DNA from: an uncultured Paracoccaceae bacterium
GTDB taxonomy: Bacteria > Pseudomonadota > Alphaproteobacteria > Rhodobacterales > Rhodobacteraceae
Assembly (NCBI GenBank): GCA_947500825.1
Contig: CANMTR010000017.1
Coordinates: 1 to 45,299, forward strand
Reading direction: 5' to 3'
DNA: 45,299 nt
Below the pieces are notes generated by a model, which saw only the letters and a program-made list of their open reading frames with translations, did no database searches and had not been told where the DNA came from. Made by a program: the position numbers and the translations under genes. Below are positions 15,204 to 24,337 of this stretch, one piece after another; position 1 is the first letter of the stretch; each line of letters begins with the position of its first letter.

Positions 15204-15634
15204 GTTACCTCGGACGTCGATGAAAGGATTTCCAAGATTTACGCCGAATTTGTGGTTTTTGTCGAGATCCCTATTCTGGACGACAAGAGGCGTTACCGAA
15301 ACGCCCCGCGCGGATGTCCCAATCGTGGACGCGAATCGCTGGTCTGCCCGAGATGACGCCCGACGGACCGGATTGGGGGGACGCGGGCCCGAGATCCGAT
15401 GGGCTTTGGGAGGACATCCGAAGCGTATAGGGGGACGTTCTGAATGTCCCCCTATACCTACTCATACCGATTTTCTTCTGGATATTGGGGACCCCGATAG
15501 ACGCGGTTCCACGAATCCTTGACAAGGAGCCGCTCTCCAACGTTAATTCTGCCAAGATGCGTAAGAGCGTTTGAAGCGCCCGCAGAGGCGATCTAGCGAG
15601 AAAGCGTGCCCACGGGGCCGGGGCAGGAGCGACG
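15204..15634. promoter_or_regulatory. Divergent parA/rep intergenic region; candidate replication origin
   Basis: 431 bp without a gene. Next to parA is an AT-rich patch (15224-15270) and further in is a set of GGGGGAC-type motifs: GGGGGGAC at 15375-15382, then a strong inverted repeat at 15425-15457, then GGGGACC at 15487-15493. This arrangement (AT-rich DNA plus repeated protein-binding sites next to a replicase gene) is what an origin or a rep operator looks like. It also must contain both divergent promoters. Confidence 0.5.
15425..15457. repeat. Perfect 12-bp inverted repeat upstream of rep
   Basis: GTATAGGGGGAC (15425-15436) and GTCCCCCTATAC (15446-15457) around the 9-nt spacer GTTCTGAAT. 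It is placed about 180 bp upstream of the replicase start. It is likely bound by the replicase (autorepression or origin) or forms a control hairpin. Confidence 0.65.
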
Positions 15635-16387
15635 ATGCAGGACGGGCAGTTCCGTTACAAAGCCGTGGGACGACCGGTCACCGGCACCGGCGCCTCGGCT
15701 ATAAAGTACGATATCCTGACGGCGCTCCTCGTCCTGGCAACGAGGGGCGACGCTGTCGAGAGCCGCCTCTCCCTTCGTCTGTCGCTTCTCATCACCGCGC
15801 GGTACAGTTGGCGGGCGGGAACTTTCGCCGTCGGACAAAGGGAGATGGCCCGCATGTGGGGCGTGACCGAACGCACCGCCAAGCGGGAGGTGGCGCGGAT
15901 GCGCGCCATGGGCTGGATCGACCTTCGGGTGCCCGCCGCACGGGGCAGGGTGGCCGAGCATGCGATCGACCTCGGTGCGGTGATCGAGGCGACGCGCGCG
16001 CATTGGGACGCCGTCGGCCCCGACTTTGCCGCCCGCATGGGAGGCGCGGGCGAGGCCTCGAGTTCCGAGCCGCAGGACAACGTGGTCCCCTTCCACCTGG
16101 CGGCGGTGCCGCCGGCTCCGGACGCCACCCCGACGGCCGATCCGACCGGCTGGTCCGCCGCAGCCGCGGCGCTGCACGCAGCCGACCCGCATCTCTACGG
16201 GGCGTGGTTTGCACGGCTTCATCCACTCGAGCTCGAGGGCGGCGTCCTGACACTGGTCGCGCCGTCGAGCTTCATCGCGTCCTACGTGGAGACACACCAT
16301 CGGTCGCGGCTGGCCACGGCACTGGTCGCCAACGGGACGCCCGTCCGCGACGTCCGCATCCTGGGGCCGCGGGCGGGAAACGGCTGA
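15635..16387 (+). CDS. DnaA-like plasmid replication initiator
   Basis: 250 residues. The N-terminal half has a helix-turn-helix segment (FAVGQREMARMWGVTERTAKREVARM, about residues 68-93). The C-terminal part (about residues 175-235) resembles the DnaA N-terminal domain: AWFARLHPLELEGGVLTLV then APSSFIASYVETHH, which matches the W..L.PL...G.LTL.APS.F..WV pattern. There is no AAA+ ATPase. This combination, adjacent to divergent parAB, fits the DnaA-like replicases described for Rhodobacterales plasmids. The start is preceded by GGAGCGACG. It would bind origin repeats and recruit helicase in place of chromosomal DnaA. RepABC and RepA types are not supported because no repC-like gene is present. 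Confidence 0.8.
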   Translation: MQDGQFRYKAVGRPVTGTGASAIKYDILTALLVLATRGDAVESRLSLRLSLLITARYSWRAGTFAVGQREMARMWGVTERTAKREVARMRAMGWIDLRVPAARGRVAEHAIDLGAVIEATRAHWDAVGPDFAARMGGAGEASSSEPQDNVVPFHLAAVPPAPDATPTADPTGWSAAAAALHAADPHLYGAWFARLHPLELEGGVLTLVAPSSFIASYVETHHRSRLATALVANGTPVRDVRILGPRAGNG

Positions 16388-16698
16388 CCGGCGGGGCTCG
16401 CCCGAGGGCGTGACGCGCCTTGGGGCGCAATCCGACCCGGACGCGACGTGGGTCGTGAAAGAGCGCAATCGCGCGGTCGTCGCGGCTTCGCCCAACCATC
16501 GAACCAAGGTCGGGGGCCCGACGGGGTCGGAAACTCGGGCCAGGGAAACGACGCGGCGTCCAAAACCTCGGCACATGCCTGCAAACCGAGTGCAAATCGG
16601 CCATCGCCACCCGTGCTCTTTGCCCGGCTTGGACCTTGCCCGTGTCGAAACCCCCAGAGGAGGGCTAGGACGGGGGCAACGGGAACGGGAGACGGACC
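16388..16698. other. Intergenic region upstream of puuD; no gene seen
   Basis: 311 bp between the replicase and puuD. No recognisable protein. It ends in GGGAGACGGACC just before the puuD ATG, a plausible ribosome-binding site. The puuD promoter must lie here. Confidence 0.4.
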
Positions 16699-17913
16699 AT
16701 GTACGATTATGCCGTGTTGTGGGACTGGGCGGGGTTCGCGGTGCGCTGGCTGCACGTGATCACGGCCATCGCGTGGATCGGATCGTCCTTCTATTTCGTG
16801 GCGCTGGACCTCGGGCTGAACCGCGACATCCCCGGACCCGCGGACGGGGAGGAATGGCAGGTGCATGGCGGGGGCTTCTACCACATCCGCAAGTACCTGG
16901 TGGCGCCTGAGGCGATGCCCGAGCACCTGACCTGGTTCAAATGGGAGAGTTACGCCACCTGGCTGTCGGGGGCGGCACTTCTGATAATCGTCTACTGGGT
17001 GGGGGGCGAGCTGTTCCTGCTGGACCCGGGGAAGGCGGACCTTGCCCTGTGGCAGGGCATCGTTCTGTCGGCGGCCTCGATCGGGGTGGGCTGGCTTGCC
17101 TATGACGGGCTGTGCCGCTCGCGGCTGGCGGCACGGCCGAGCCTTGTCATGGCGGCGCTCTTCGCGATGATCGTGGCAATGAGCTGGGGGCTGAACCAGG
17201 TCTTCACCGGGCGTGCGGCGCTCCTGCACCTTGGCGCGTTCACCGCCACGATCATGACCGCCAACGTCTTGTTCGTGATCATGCCCAACCAGAGGATCGT
17301 GGTGGGCGACCTGAAGGCGGGTCGCAAGCCCGACCCGAAATACGGCCGCATCGCCAAGCTGCGGTCCACACACAACAACTATCTGACGCTGCCGGTCGTG
17401 TTCCTGATGCTGTCGACGCATTACCCGCTGGCTTTCGCCACGCCCCATGCCTGGATCATCGCCTGTCTCGTCTTCGTGATCGGGGTCCTGGTGCGCCACT
17501 TCTTCAACACGGTCCACGCGGGCGGACGGGCGCCGCTGTGGACCTGGGGGGCCGCGGCGGCGCTCTTCGTGGCGATCGCCTGGCTATCGAGCGCGCCCAT
17601 GGGGGGCGAGGCGGAGGCACGCGCGCCCACCGCGATCGAGGCCCGGTTCGCCTCGGCCGAGGGGTTCGCGGCGGCCCGGGACGCTGTGATCGGCAATTGC
17701 TCCATGTGCCACGGGCGCGACCCGGCATGGAGCGGGCTCCACTGGCCGCCCAGGGGCGTGGTGCTCGAGACGGAAGGCGACATCGTCCGGCATGCGCGCC
17801 AGATCTACCTCCAGGCGGGGGCGAGCCACGCCATGCCACCCCCCAACGCGGTGCGGATGACCCCCGAGGCACGGGCGGCCATCGTGTCGTGGTACCGCGC
17901 CGGGGCCGGCTAG
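16699..17913 (+). CDS. puuD: Membrane-bound urate hydroxylase/oxidase with cytochrome c domain
   Basis: 404 residues. PuuD oxidises urate to 5-hydroxyisourate at the inner membrane and passes electrons to the respiratory chain instead of oxygen. The urate oxidase N-terminal membrane domain starts with RWLHVITAIAWIGSSFYFVALD and WQVHGGGFYHIRKYLVAPE, followed by about eight hydrophobic helices. Residue 334 starts a cytochrome c motif, CSMCH (C334, C337, H338), and HAMPPPN near the end offers the methionine ligand. It is monocistronic and its stop overlaps the stop of the convergent TRAP permease gene by 4 bp. No HIU hydrolase or OHCU decarboxylase is nearby, so the product must be handled elsewhere. 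Confidence 0.93.
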   Translation: MYDYAVLWDWAGFAVRWLHVITAIAWIGSSFYFVALDLGLNRDIPGPADGEEWQVHGGGFYHIRKYLVAPEAMPEHLTWFKWESYATWLSGAALLIIVYWVGGELFLLDPGKADLALWQGIVLSAASIGVGWLAYDGLCRSRLAARPSLVMAALFAMIVAMSWGLNQVFTGRAALLHLGAFTATIMTANVLFVIMPNQRIVVGDLKAGRKPDPKYGRIAKLRSTHNNYLTLPVVFLMLSTHYPLAFATPHAWIIACLVFVIGVLVRHFFNTVHAGGRAPLWTWGAAAALFVAIAWLSSAPMGGEAEARAPTAIEARFASAEGFAAARDAVIGNCSMCHGRDPAWSGLHWPPRGVVLETEGDIVRHARQIYLQAGASHAMPPPNAVRMTPEARAAIVSWYRAGAG

Positions 17914-19922
17914 CGGGGCAGGGGGGCCGCGCCTGCGGCGGATGCCCGGCGCGCCATGACCAGGTTGGTCCCCAGCACCGCGGCGATCACGGCCGCGCCA
18001 AGGGCCTCGGCCACCAGGTGCGGCCAGAACACCGCGACGGCCGCGACGGTTATCGCGAGACGTTGCCAGTGGGGCAGGGGGGCGAAGAGGTAGCCCTCGA
18101 GCGCGGCGGCCAGGGCGGCCAGGGCCAGGATCGCGATGAGCCCGTTCCAGACCACGAGCGGGACAGGGCCGCCGGTGACGATCGGTTCGTTGAACACCAT
18201 GAAGAGCGGCACGAGATAAAGGCCCTTGGCGAATTTCCACGCCTGCACCGAGGTCTCCATCGGCGGGGACCCGGCGATGGCCGCGCCGGCGAAGCCCGCC
18301 AGCGCCACCGGGGGCGTGACGTTGGAATCCTGGCTCCACCAGAACACCACGAGGTGGGCGACGATCAGCGGCAGGCCGAACTCCTTGGTCAGGGCAGGAC
18401 CGACGAGGACGATCAGGACGATGTAGGCGGCCGTGACTGGCAGGCCCATCCCGAGGATCAGGCTCGCCAGCGCCACCAGGAGAAGTGCCAGAAGGATGTT
18501 GCCCCCCGAGAAGGCCAGCATCATAGCGGAGAACTTCAGCCCCAGCCCGGTGAGGCCCACCACGCCCACGATGATCCCCGCCAGAGCGCACGCGACCGAG
18601 ACGGCGACGGCGTTGCGCGCGCCGAGCTCGAGCGCCTCCATGAGCCGGGAGATGCCGGTGCGGACGAGCTCGCGCGCGCCCGCCAGTGTCGGGCCGGCGA
18701 CGAGGAAGCTCGCCACGGCGCGCACCACCGCCGCCGCGATCACGGACAGGATCGCGTAGTAACCCACCCGGAGCGGCGAGTAGCCCGCCACCAGCAGCCA
18801 GACGAGCACCACAAGCGGCAGCAGGAAGTGCCACCCCTCCATGAGCACGCGGCGCGTGTCGGGCAGGTCCTCGGACGGCAGGCCCTCCAGCCCGCGCTTG
18901 GCGGCCGCGATATGAACGAGGAGGTAGACGGTGCCGAAGTAGAGCACCGCGGGAAAGATCGAGATCACGACGATCTCGATATAGGGGGTGCGGGTGAATT
19001 CGCTGATCAGGAACGCGCCCGCGCCCATCAGCGGCGGCATGATCTGCCCACCGGTGGAGGCCGCGGCCTCGATCCCCCCGGCCTGCGCGGGGCGGTAGCC
19101 CAGCCGTTTCATGAGCGGGATGGTGAAGGCGCCAGTGGTCACCACGTTGGCGATGGCGCTGCCCGAGATCGAGCCCATGCCGGCGGAGGCGAGGACGGCG
19201 GCCTTGGCCGGGCCGCCGCGCTGGCGCCCGGTGGTGGCATAGGCCAGGTCGATGAAGAACTTGCCCGCCCCCGTCACCTCGAGGAAGGCGCCGAAGAGCA
19301 CGAAGATGAACACGAAGGTCGCCGCCACCCCCAGCGGGATGCCGTAGATCCCCTCCGCGCCCAGGGTGAGCTGGCTCGCCAGGCGGTCGAGGGAATACCC
19401 GCGGTGATTGAGGATGCCGGGCATGAAGTCCGACAGGAACGGCAGCTCGCCGCGGTTGCCGGCAAAGGCGTAGACGACGAAGACCGCACCGATCACGGTG
19501 ATCGTGGGGCCGATCGCGCGCCGCGAGGCCTCGAGCACCAGGAGCGTGGTGATGATGCCCACGGCCACGTCCTGGGTGCGGGGGAAGATCGCATTGGCGA
19601 TGGCGTCGATGTTGGCGGGCACCCAGTAGCCCACCAGCACGCTGCCTAGCAGAAGGGGCCCGTCGATGGCCCATCCGAGCGCGCCGCGCGGGCGCTCGGG
19701 GCCGGTGGCGGGATTGATGAGGAAGCACAGGACCAGGATGAAGCCCAGATGGATGGGACGCTGGTAGAACAGACCCAGGGGCTGGACGCCCGCGCCGTAG
19801 AGCTGGAACAGCGACAGCGCGATCCCCACCACGGCGATCGTGCGCAGCAGGATCGTGGGCCGGGGCGGGCCCTCGCCCGGTCCGTTCGTCCGGGTCGCGT
19901 CGGAGGCGTCCGTGATGTCCAT
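17910..19922 (-). CDS. TRAP transporter fused permease, TAXI type (second system)
   Basis: 670 residues, with 4TM and 12TM parts fused. Core motifs include AAASTGGQIMPPLMGAGAF, GGPAKAAVLASAGMGSISGS and NVTPPVALAGFAGAAIAGS. It is last in the operon after the DUF1850 gene (7-bp gap) and the binding protein. The start at 19922 has GGAG about 9 nt upstream. It is shorter than the permease at 1865-4093 and clearly a separate system. It lies end-to-end with puuD, so a role in importing a purine-related anion is tempting. However, the genes are convergent and not co-transcribed, so this is only inference. Confidence 0.92.
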   Translation of the reverse strand: MDITDASDATRTNGPGEGPPRPTILLRTIAVVGIALSLFQLYGAGVQPLGLFYQRPIHLGFILVLCFLINPATGPERPRGALGWAIDGPLLLGSVLVGYWVPANIDAIANAIFPRTQDVAVGIITTLLVLEASRRAIGPTITVIGAVFVVYAFAGNRGELPFLSDFMPGILNHRGYSLDRLASQLTLGAEGIYGIPLGVAATFVFIFVLFGAFLEVTGAGKFFIDLAYATTGRQRGGPAKAAVLASAGMGSISGSAIANVVTTGAFTIPLMKRLGYRPAQAGGIEAAASTGGQIMPPLMGAGAFLISEFTRTPYIEIVVISIFPAVLYFGTVYLLVHIAAAKRGLEGLPSEDLPDTRRVLMEGWHFLLPLVVLVWLLVAGYSPLRVGYYAILSVIAAAVVRAVASFLVAGPTLAGARELVRTGISRLMEALELGARNAVAVSVACALAGIIVGVVGLTGLGLKFSAMMLAFSGGNILLALLLVALASLILGMGLPVTAAYIVLIVLVGPALTKEFGLPLIVAHLVVFWWSQDSNVTPPVALAGFAGAAIAGSPPMETSVQAWKFAKGLYLVPLFMVFNEPIVTGGPVPLVVWNGLIAILALAALAAALEGYLFAPLPHWQRLAITVAAVAVFWPHLVAEALGAAVIAAVLGTNLVMARRASAAGAAPLPR

Positions 19923-19928
19923 TTCGGG

Positions 19929-20411
19929 CTACTCCAGGGAAATGCGGACGCGCTTGTGGGCGGCGCGGCGCGACAGCGAGACCTCGGCGCCTTCGGTGCT
20001 CAGGCGGTGGTCGACCTCCATCGTCCCGGGGCGCAGGACGTAGGCGTCTCCCGGCACCGGCTCGTCGATGCCGAGGATCCAGTACCCGCCCGCGCCGTCG
20101 GAGACCTGCCGCCCGCGACCGGGGATGTGGCCAAGCCCGGCGGCGAAGTCGGGCTGGTGGGAGCGCACGAGAACCATGCGGCCGTCGCGGTTCTCGTAGC
20201 AGTCGGCCACCTCGAACCCTTGCACGGAGTGGCGCCACAGGACGCACCATTCCCCGCCCTCGGGCATGTCGAGCCGAGCGATGGCGGTGCCGTCGTCGAG
20301 CCGGGCCGCGAGGTCCGCCGCCCCCGCCTGGGAGGCGAGAAGAAGCGCCCCCGCGGGAGCGGCGAAGAAAAGGCCCGCGGCTATCCCCCGGGCGAGGGCC
20401 GGAGGGGTCAC
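19929..20411 (-). CDS. DUF1850 protein of a TRAP-TAXI operon
   Basis: 160 residues with an N-terminal signal or anchor (LARGIAAGLFFAAPAGALLLASQAG is hydrophobic), so probably periplasmic or membrane-anchored. The DUF1850 core is visible as WCVLWRHSVQGFEVADCYE and a basic C-terminal strand. Such proteins are frequently encoded between the TAXI binding protein and the fused permease and are thought to be an accessory to the transporter; their exact role is unknown. The start overlaps the upstream SBP stop by 4 bp (ATGA). Confidence 0.8.
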   Translation of the reverse strand: MTPPALARGIAAGLFFAAPAGALLLASQAGAADLAARLDDGTAIARLDMPEGGEWCVLWRHSVQGFEVADCYENRDGRMVLVRSHQPDFAAGLGHIPGRGRQVSDGAGGYWILGIDEPVPGDAYVLRPGTMEVDHRLSTEGAEVSLSRRAAHKRVRISLE

Positions 20412-21367
20412 TCCCTCAGGTCGTCGGGGATATCGGCGCCGACCTCTTCGTAGTACCGGATCGCGCCCTCGTGGAGCGGCACGGGCGTGGCCGACATGGA
20501 GAACTCGACCGTCGTCTCCTCGGCGGCCGGGTGGACGGCGCGCAGCTCGTCGATGTTCTCGTACATCGCCTTCGTGATCTCGTAGACGGTGTCCGCGTCC
20601 ATCTCGGAGGAGACGACGAGGACGTTGGGCACGCCGATGGTCGACACGTCCTCGGACACGCCCTCGTAGGTGTCTGCCGGCAGCGTCAGGGCGGTGAAGA
20701 CCGGCTCGGCCTCCTGGGCGGCGGCGATCTCCTCCTCGGAGAGGGAGATCATGCGAACATCGTTGACCGTGGCGAGGTTGAGAATCGAGGACGTGGGGGC
20801 GCCCACGCTCCAGAATCCCGCGTCGATATCGCCGTTGGCGATGGCGTCGGCGGTTTCGTTGAAGTTCAGCCGCTGGGCCGAGAAGTCGTCGAAGGACATC
20901 CCGTTCGCCTCGAGCAGGCTCTGGGCGTTGACCTCGGTGCCCGAGCCGGGCGCGCCGACGGAGACGCGCGCGCCCTCGAAATCGGCGATCGACTCGATGT
21001 CCGAGCCCGCGGGTGTCACGATCTGCACCAGGTTGGCATAGAGCGAACCCACCGCGCGGATCATCGGCAGCTGCTGGCCGTCGAAGCGGCCGGTGCCGGA
21101 ATAGGCCTGCTCGACCGTGTCGGCCAGGGCGATGGCCAGGTCGGCGTCGCCGGTGGCGATCAGCCCCATGTTCTCCACCGAGGCGCCGGTGACCTCGGCG
21201 GTGGCGTCGAGCCCTTCGACGTGGCGGTTGACGACCTCCGCCAGACCGCCTCCCATCGGATAATAGACGCCGCCCGTCCCGCCCGTGGCGATGGAAAGCT
21301 GCGACTGGGCCATCGCCGGCCCGGCGACGAGCATGGCGACGGCGGCGACTGCACGCGTGGTAAGCAT
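20408..21367 (-). CDS. TAXI-family TRAP transporter solute-binding protein (second system)
   Basis: 319 residues with a Sec signal peptide (MLTTRAVAAVAMLVAGPAMA, cleavage before QSQLS). The mature start LSIATGGTGGVYYPMGGGLAEVVNRHV is the TAXI hallmark. It continues with TGASVENMGLIATGDADLAIALADT and GARVSVGAPGSGTEVNAQSLLE. The start at 21367 is preceded by AGGGAGGATC. It is first of a three-gene operon with DUF1850 and the permease. It binds the periplasmic ligand, whose identity is unknown. Confidence 0.92.
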   Translation of the reverse strand: MLTTRAVAAVAMLVAGPAMAQSQLSIATGGTGGVYYPMGGGLAEVVNRHVEGLDATAEVTGASVENMGLIATGDADLAIALADTVEQAYSGTGRFDGQQLPMIRAVGSLYANLVQIVTPAGSDIESIADFEGARVSVGAPGSGTEVNAQSLLEANGMSFDDFSAQRLNFNETADAIANGDIDAGFWSVGAPTSSILNLATVNDVRMISLSEEEIAAAQEAEPVFTALTLPADTYEGVSEDVSTIGVPNVLVVSSEMDADTVYEITKAMYENIDELRAVHPAAEETTVEFSMSATPVPLHEGAIRYYEEVGADIPDDLRE

Positions 21368-21818
21368 CTGATCCTCCCTCTGGTCTTGCTGGGGGGAGCC
21401 TAGCCGAAGGCGCGTGCCGAGTGAAACACCGAAAACTCGGCGCATCGGCCCTCCGTCCGGGGCAGGGGAGGCGGTCCCATCCGCCCGTCGTTCACGCAAG
21501 AGATCCGGCCGGTCACGAAGATGAGCCTTCGAGGTGGAGGACAGCACGGGCCCCGTTCTCGATCTGCCGGGGGAAACGGCGTCGGCCCGGAGGCCCCGAT
21601 CGGATTATCCCATGGCCCGGCGGGGCAGATGCCCGCCCCGATCCCCTTCGATGCGCCTCGTGACGATCCCGACCTTCTGCGTGTCTGGCATGTCTACGCT
21701 CCGTCCTCCCGCGCCGGGGGCGACAGGCAGGGTGGGGTCAGCAGGGGCCGAGCGCCGGCGGCCGCAACGCGCGAAATTGGCACATGCGCCGCTGGACGGG
21801 CGTGTTATCTCCCGCGCC
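21368..21818. other. Divergent intergenic region between TAXI operon and antiporter
   Basis: 451 bp. A frame in phase with the antiporter stays open through much of it, but it has no family similarity and no membrane pattern. I see no RNA gene or clear operator. Both promoters must be here. Confidence 0.4.
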
Positions 21819-24332
21819 ATGGATATCGTTCTCGTCACCACCACGGTCGCATCGCTTTTTCTCGTCATCGGCGTGGCCGAGCCGCTCGCGGCACGGTTCC
21901 GTTTGCCCTACAGCGTGATCCTCGCCGTCCTGGGCATCCTGATCGGGTCCGGGGCGATCTTCTTTCTCAACACCGAGCTGACGGACGCGCTCAACCCGGT
22001 CGCCGAGGCGATCCTGGGCCTGCCGATCCGGTCCAACGTGTTCCTCTACGTGTTCCTGCCCACGCTGTTGTTCCAGGCGACGCTGGGCATGAACCTGCGC
22101 CGGATGCTCGACGACTGGGTGCCCATCATCGTGCTGGCGGTCGTGGCGGTGGTGGCCGCGACCTTGAGTGTCGGATACGCCCTGTCATGGGCCAGCACGC
22201 TGCCGCTCGCGGCGTGCATGCTGATCGGGGCCATCGTGTCGACGACCGACCCCTCGGCGGTGGTGTCGATCTTCCGATCGATCTCGGCGCCGCGGCGGCT
22301 GGCGCGGATCATCGAGGGCGAGAGCCTGCTGAATGACGCCGCCGCGATCGCGCTGTTCGGGCTGTTCATGGGCTTCGTCATGCAAGGCGTGCCGGACCCG
22401 CGGCTCGAGGATGCCCTGTCGCGATTTCCCATGCTGATCGCGGGCGGCGCGGCGACGGGGTGGCTGGCGGCGCGGATCGCGGTGTGGGTGATGTCGCTCT
22501 TCGGGCGTCACGAGCGGGCGCAGATCTCGATCTCGGTGGCGTTGCCCTATCTCGCCTTCATTGGCGCCGAGCAGAGTATCGGGGCCTCGGGGGTGATCGC
22601 GGTCGTCGCCGCCGGCCTGACGCTGAACCTGGCCGGTCCGGGGCGGCTGCCGCCCCAAGCATGGCTGAACCTGCGCGAGGTCTGGGACCTCCTGGCGCAC
22701 TGGGCGGGGGCGCTGATCTTCATCCTGGCGGCGCTCCTGATCCCGCGGCTGCTGGAGGAGATCAGGGGAGAGGACGTGGCGCTGATCGGCGTCGTGGTCC
22801 TGGCGGCGATCGCTGCGCGGAGCGTGATCCTGTTCGTCCTGTTGCCGCTCCTGACCCTGGCGCGGGCCTCGCCGCGGGTGGAGCGGCCCTACCACGCGGC
22901 GATCCTGTGGGGCGGCCTGCGGGGCGCGGTGACCCTGGCGCTGGCGCTGGCGGTGACCGAGAGCGTGCGCGTGCCAGACGAGGTCAAGCGGTTGGTGGGC
23001 ATCCTGGCCACCGGCTTCACCCTTTTCACGCTGCTCGTGCAGGGCACCACACTGCGCAGCGTCATCCGGTGGCTGGGCCTGGACCGCCTGTCGCCCATCG
23101 ACGAGGCCCTGTCGCGGCAGGTGGTCGCGGTGGCGCTGCAGACCGTGCGCGAGGACGTGTCCCGGACTACCGACAATTACGAGTTGTCCCACGACATCGT
23201 CCGCTCGGAGGCCAAGCGCTTCGGCGAGCGGCTGGAGCGGGTCGTGAAGTCGGCCGAGGACAGTGCCGATATCCTGGACCGCGACCGGATCACGCTTGGG
23301 CTGATCGCGCTGGCGGGTCACGAACGCGACACGATCCTGGCGCGGATGCGCGAGCGCACGATCTCGGCGCGGATGGCCGAGCAGGTCCTTACCGACGCCG
23401 ATCGCCTGATCGAGGCCGCGCGCACCGGCGGGCGCAGCGGTTATCAGCGCGCGGCCCGGCGCAGCGTCGCTTATGGCCGGGCCTTTCGCGGCGCGGTGTT
23501 GCTGCACAACCGCTTTCGTCTGTCCGGCCCGCTGGTGGACCTGACCGCCGACCGCTTCGAACTACTGCTGTCGCAGCGGTTGATCCTGCGCGACCTCGGC
23601 GCCTTCATCGACGGACGCATCCGGCGCATCCACGGTCGCCGGGTGGGCGATCTGCTCCACGAACTGCTGGAGCGACGGGCGGAGACGGTGGAGACGGCGC
23701 TCCAGGGTCTGCGCCTGCAATATCCCGGCTACGCCGAGGAGCTGGAGCGCCGCTTCATACGGCGTACCGCCCTTCGGCTGGAGGAGCGCGAATACGCCGC
23801 GCTGCGGGAGGACGGGCTGATCGGCGCCGAGGTCCATACCGCGCTGATGCAGTCCCTGGGGGTGCGGCGCGCCGCCGCCGAGGACCGTCCGCGCCTCGAC
23901 ATCATGCTGCGCCGCTCGGAACTGGTGCGGCAGTTTCCCCTCTTCGCCGACCTGGGCGAGCCGGCGCTGAAGCGGCTGGGGCGGATGCTCCAGACCCGTT
24001 ACGTCAACGCGGGGGACGTGGTGATCGGACGCGACAGCACGGCGCGCAACGTGTGCTTCATCGCGTCCGGCGCGGTGGAACTGGTGAGTTCGGGCCAGTC
24101 CTGGCGGCTGGGCCGGGGGGAGATGTTCGGGCAGATGGCGATCCTGATGGACGCGTCGCGCAGGACCGAGGTGCGCGCCATCGCGCCTTCCACCCTGCTG
24201 GTCCTGGACGAGGAACGATTTCGCCGCCTGCTTCGCCGCAGCGGAGCGATGCGCGAGGCGGTGCGCGCCAGCGCCGAGAAGCGCGGCATCGCACCCTCGG
24301 CGCTTTTGTCGGATACGCCCGAGCTGGGCTAG
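21819..24332 (+). CDS. CPA1-family Na+/H+ antiporter with C-terminal cyclic-nucleotide-binding-like domain
   Basis: 837 residues. The membrane domain (about 1-390, a dozen hydrophobic helices) carries CPA1 motifs: FLPTLLFQATLGM, STTDPSAVVSIFRSI and IIEGESLLNDAAAIALFG with the transport-site acidic residues. It exchanges cytoplasmic Na+ (or K+) and H+, useful in marine or alkaline conditions. A long arginine-rich, largely helical linker (about 400-690) leads to a cNMP-binding/Crp-like beta-roll (LVRQFPLFADLGEPALKRL, then GRGEMFGQMAILMDASRRTEVRA) at 700-810, suggesting ligand or oligomer regulation. Start chosen where the first membrane helix begins. It ends 5 bp before a convergent gene. Confidence 0.9.
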   Translation: MDIVLVTTTVASLFLVIGVAEPLAARFRLPYSVILAVLGILIGSGAIFFLNTELTDALNPVAEAILGLPIRSNVFLYVFLPTLLFQATLGMNLRRMLDDWVPIIVLAVVAVVAATLSVGYALSWASTLPLAACMLIGAIVSTTDPSAVVSIFRSISAPRRLARIIEGESLLNDAAAIALFGLFMGFVMQGVPDPRLEDALSRFPMLIAGGAATGWLAARIAVWVMSLFGRHERAQISISVALPYLAFIGAEQSIGASGVIAVVAAGLTLNLAGPGRLPPQAWLNLREVWDLLAHWAGALIFILAALLIPRLLEEIRGEDVALIGVVVLAAIAARSVILFVLLPLLTLARASPRVERPYHAAILWGGLRGAVTLALALAVTESVRVPDEVKRLVGILATGFTLFTLLVQGTTLRSVIRWLGLDRLSPIDEALSRQVVAVALQTVREDVSRTTDNYELSHDIVRSEAKRFGERLERVVKSAEDSADILDRDRITLGLIALAGHERDTILARMRERTISARMAEQVLTDADRLIEAARTGGRSGYQRAARRSVAYGRAFRGAVLLHNRFRLSGPLVDLTADRFELLLSQRLILRDLGAFIDGRIRRIHGRRVGDLLHELLERRAETVETALQGLRLQYPGYAEELERRFIRRTALRLEEREYAALREDGLIGAEVHTALMQSLGVRRAAAEDRPRLDIMLRRSELVRQFPLFADLGEPALKRLGRMLQTRYVNAGDVVIGRDSTARNVCFIASGAVELVSSGQSWRLGRGEMFGQMAILMDASRRTEVRAIAPSTLLVLDEERFRRLLRRSGAMREAVRASAEKRGIAPSALLSDTPELG

Positions 24333-24337
24333 GGCGT

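Noticed and set aside
17112-19649. 845-codon open frame across the end of puuD and antisense to the second TRAP permease
   Set aside because: Shadow frame with repetitive charged composition; both overlapping genes on the proper frames have strong family motifs.
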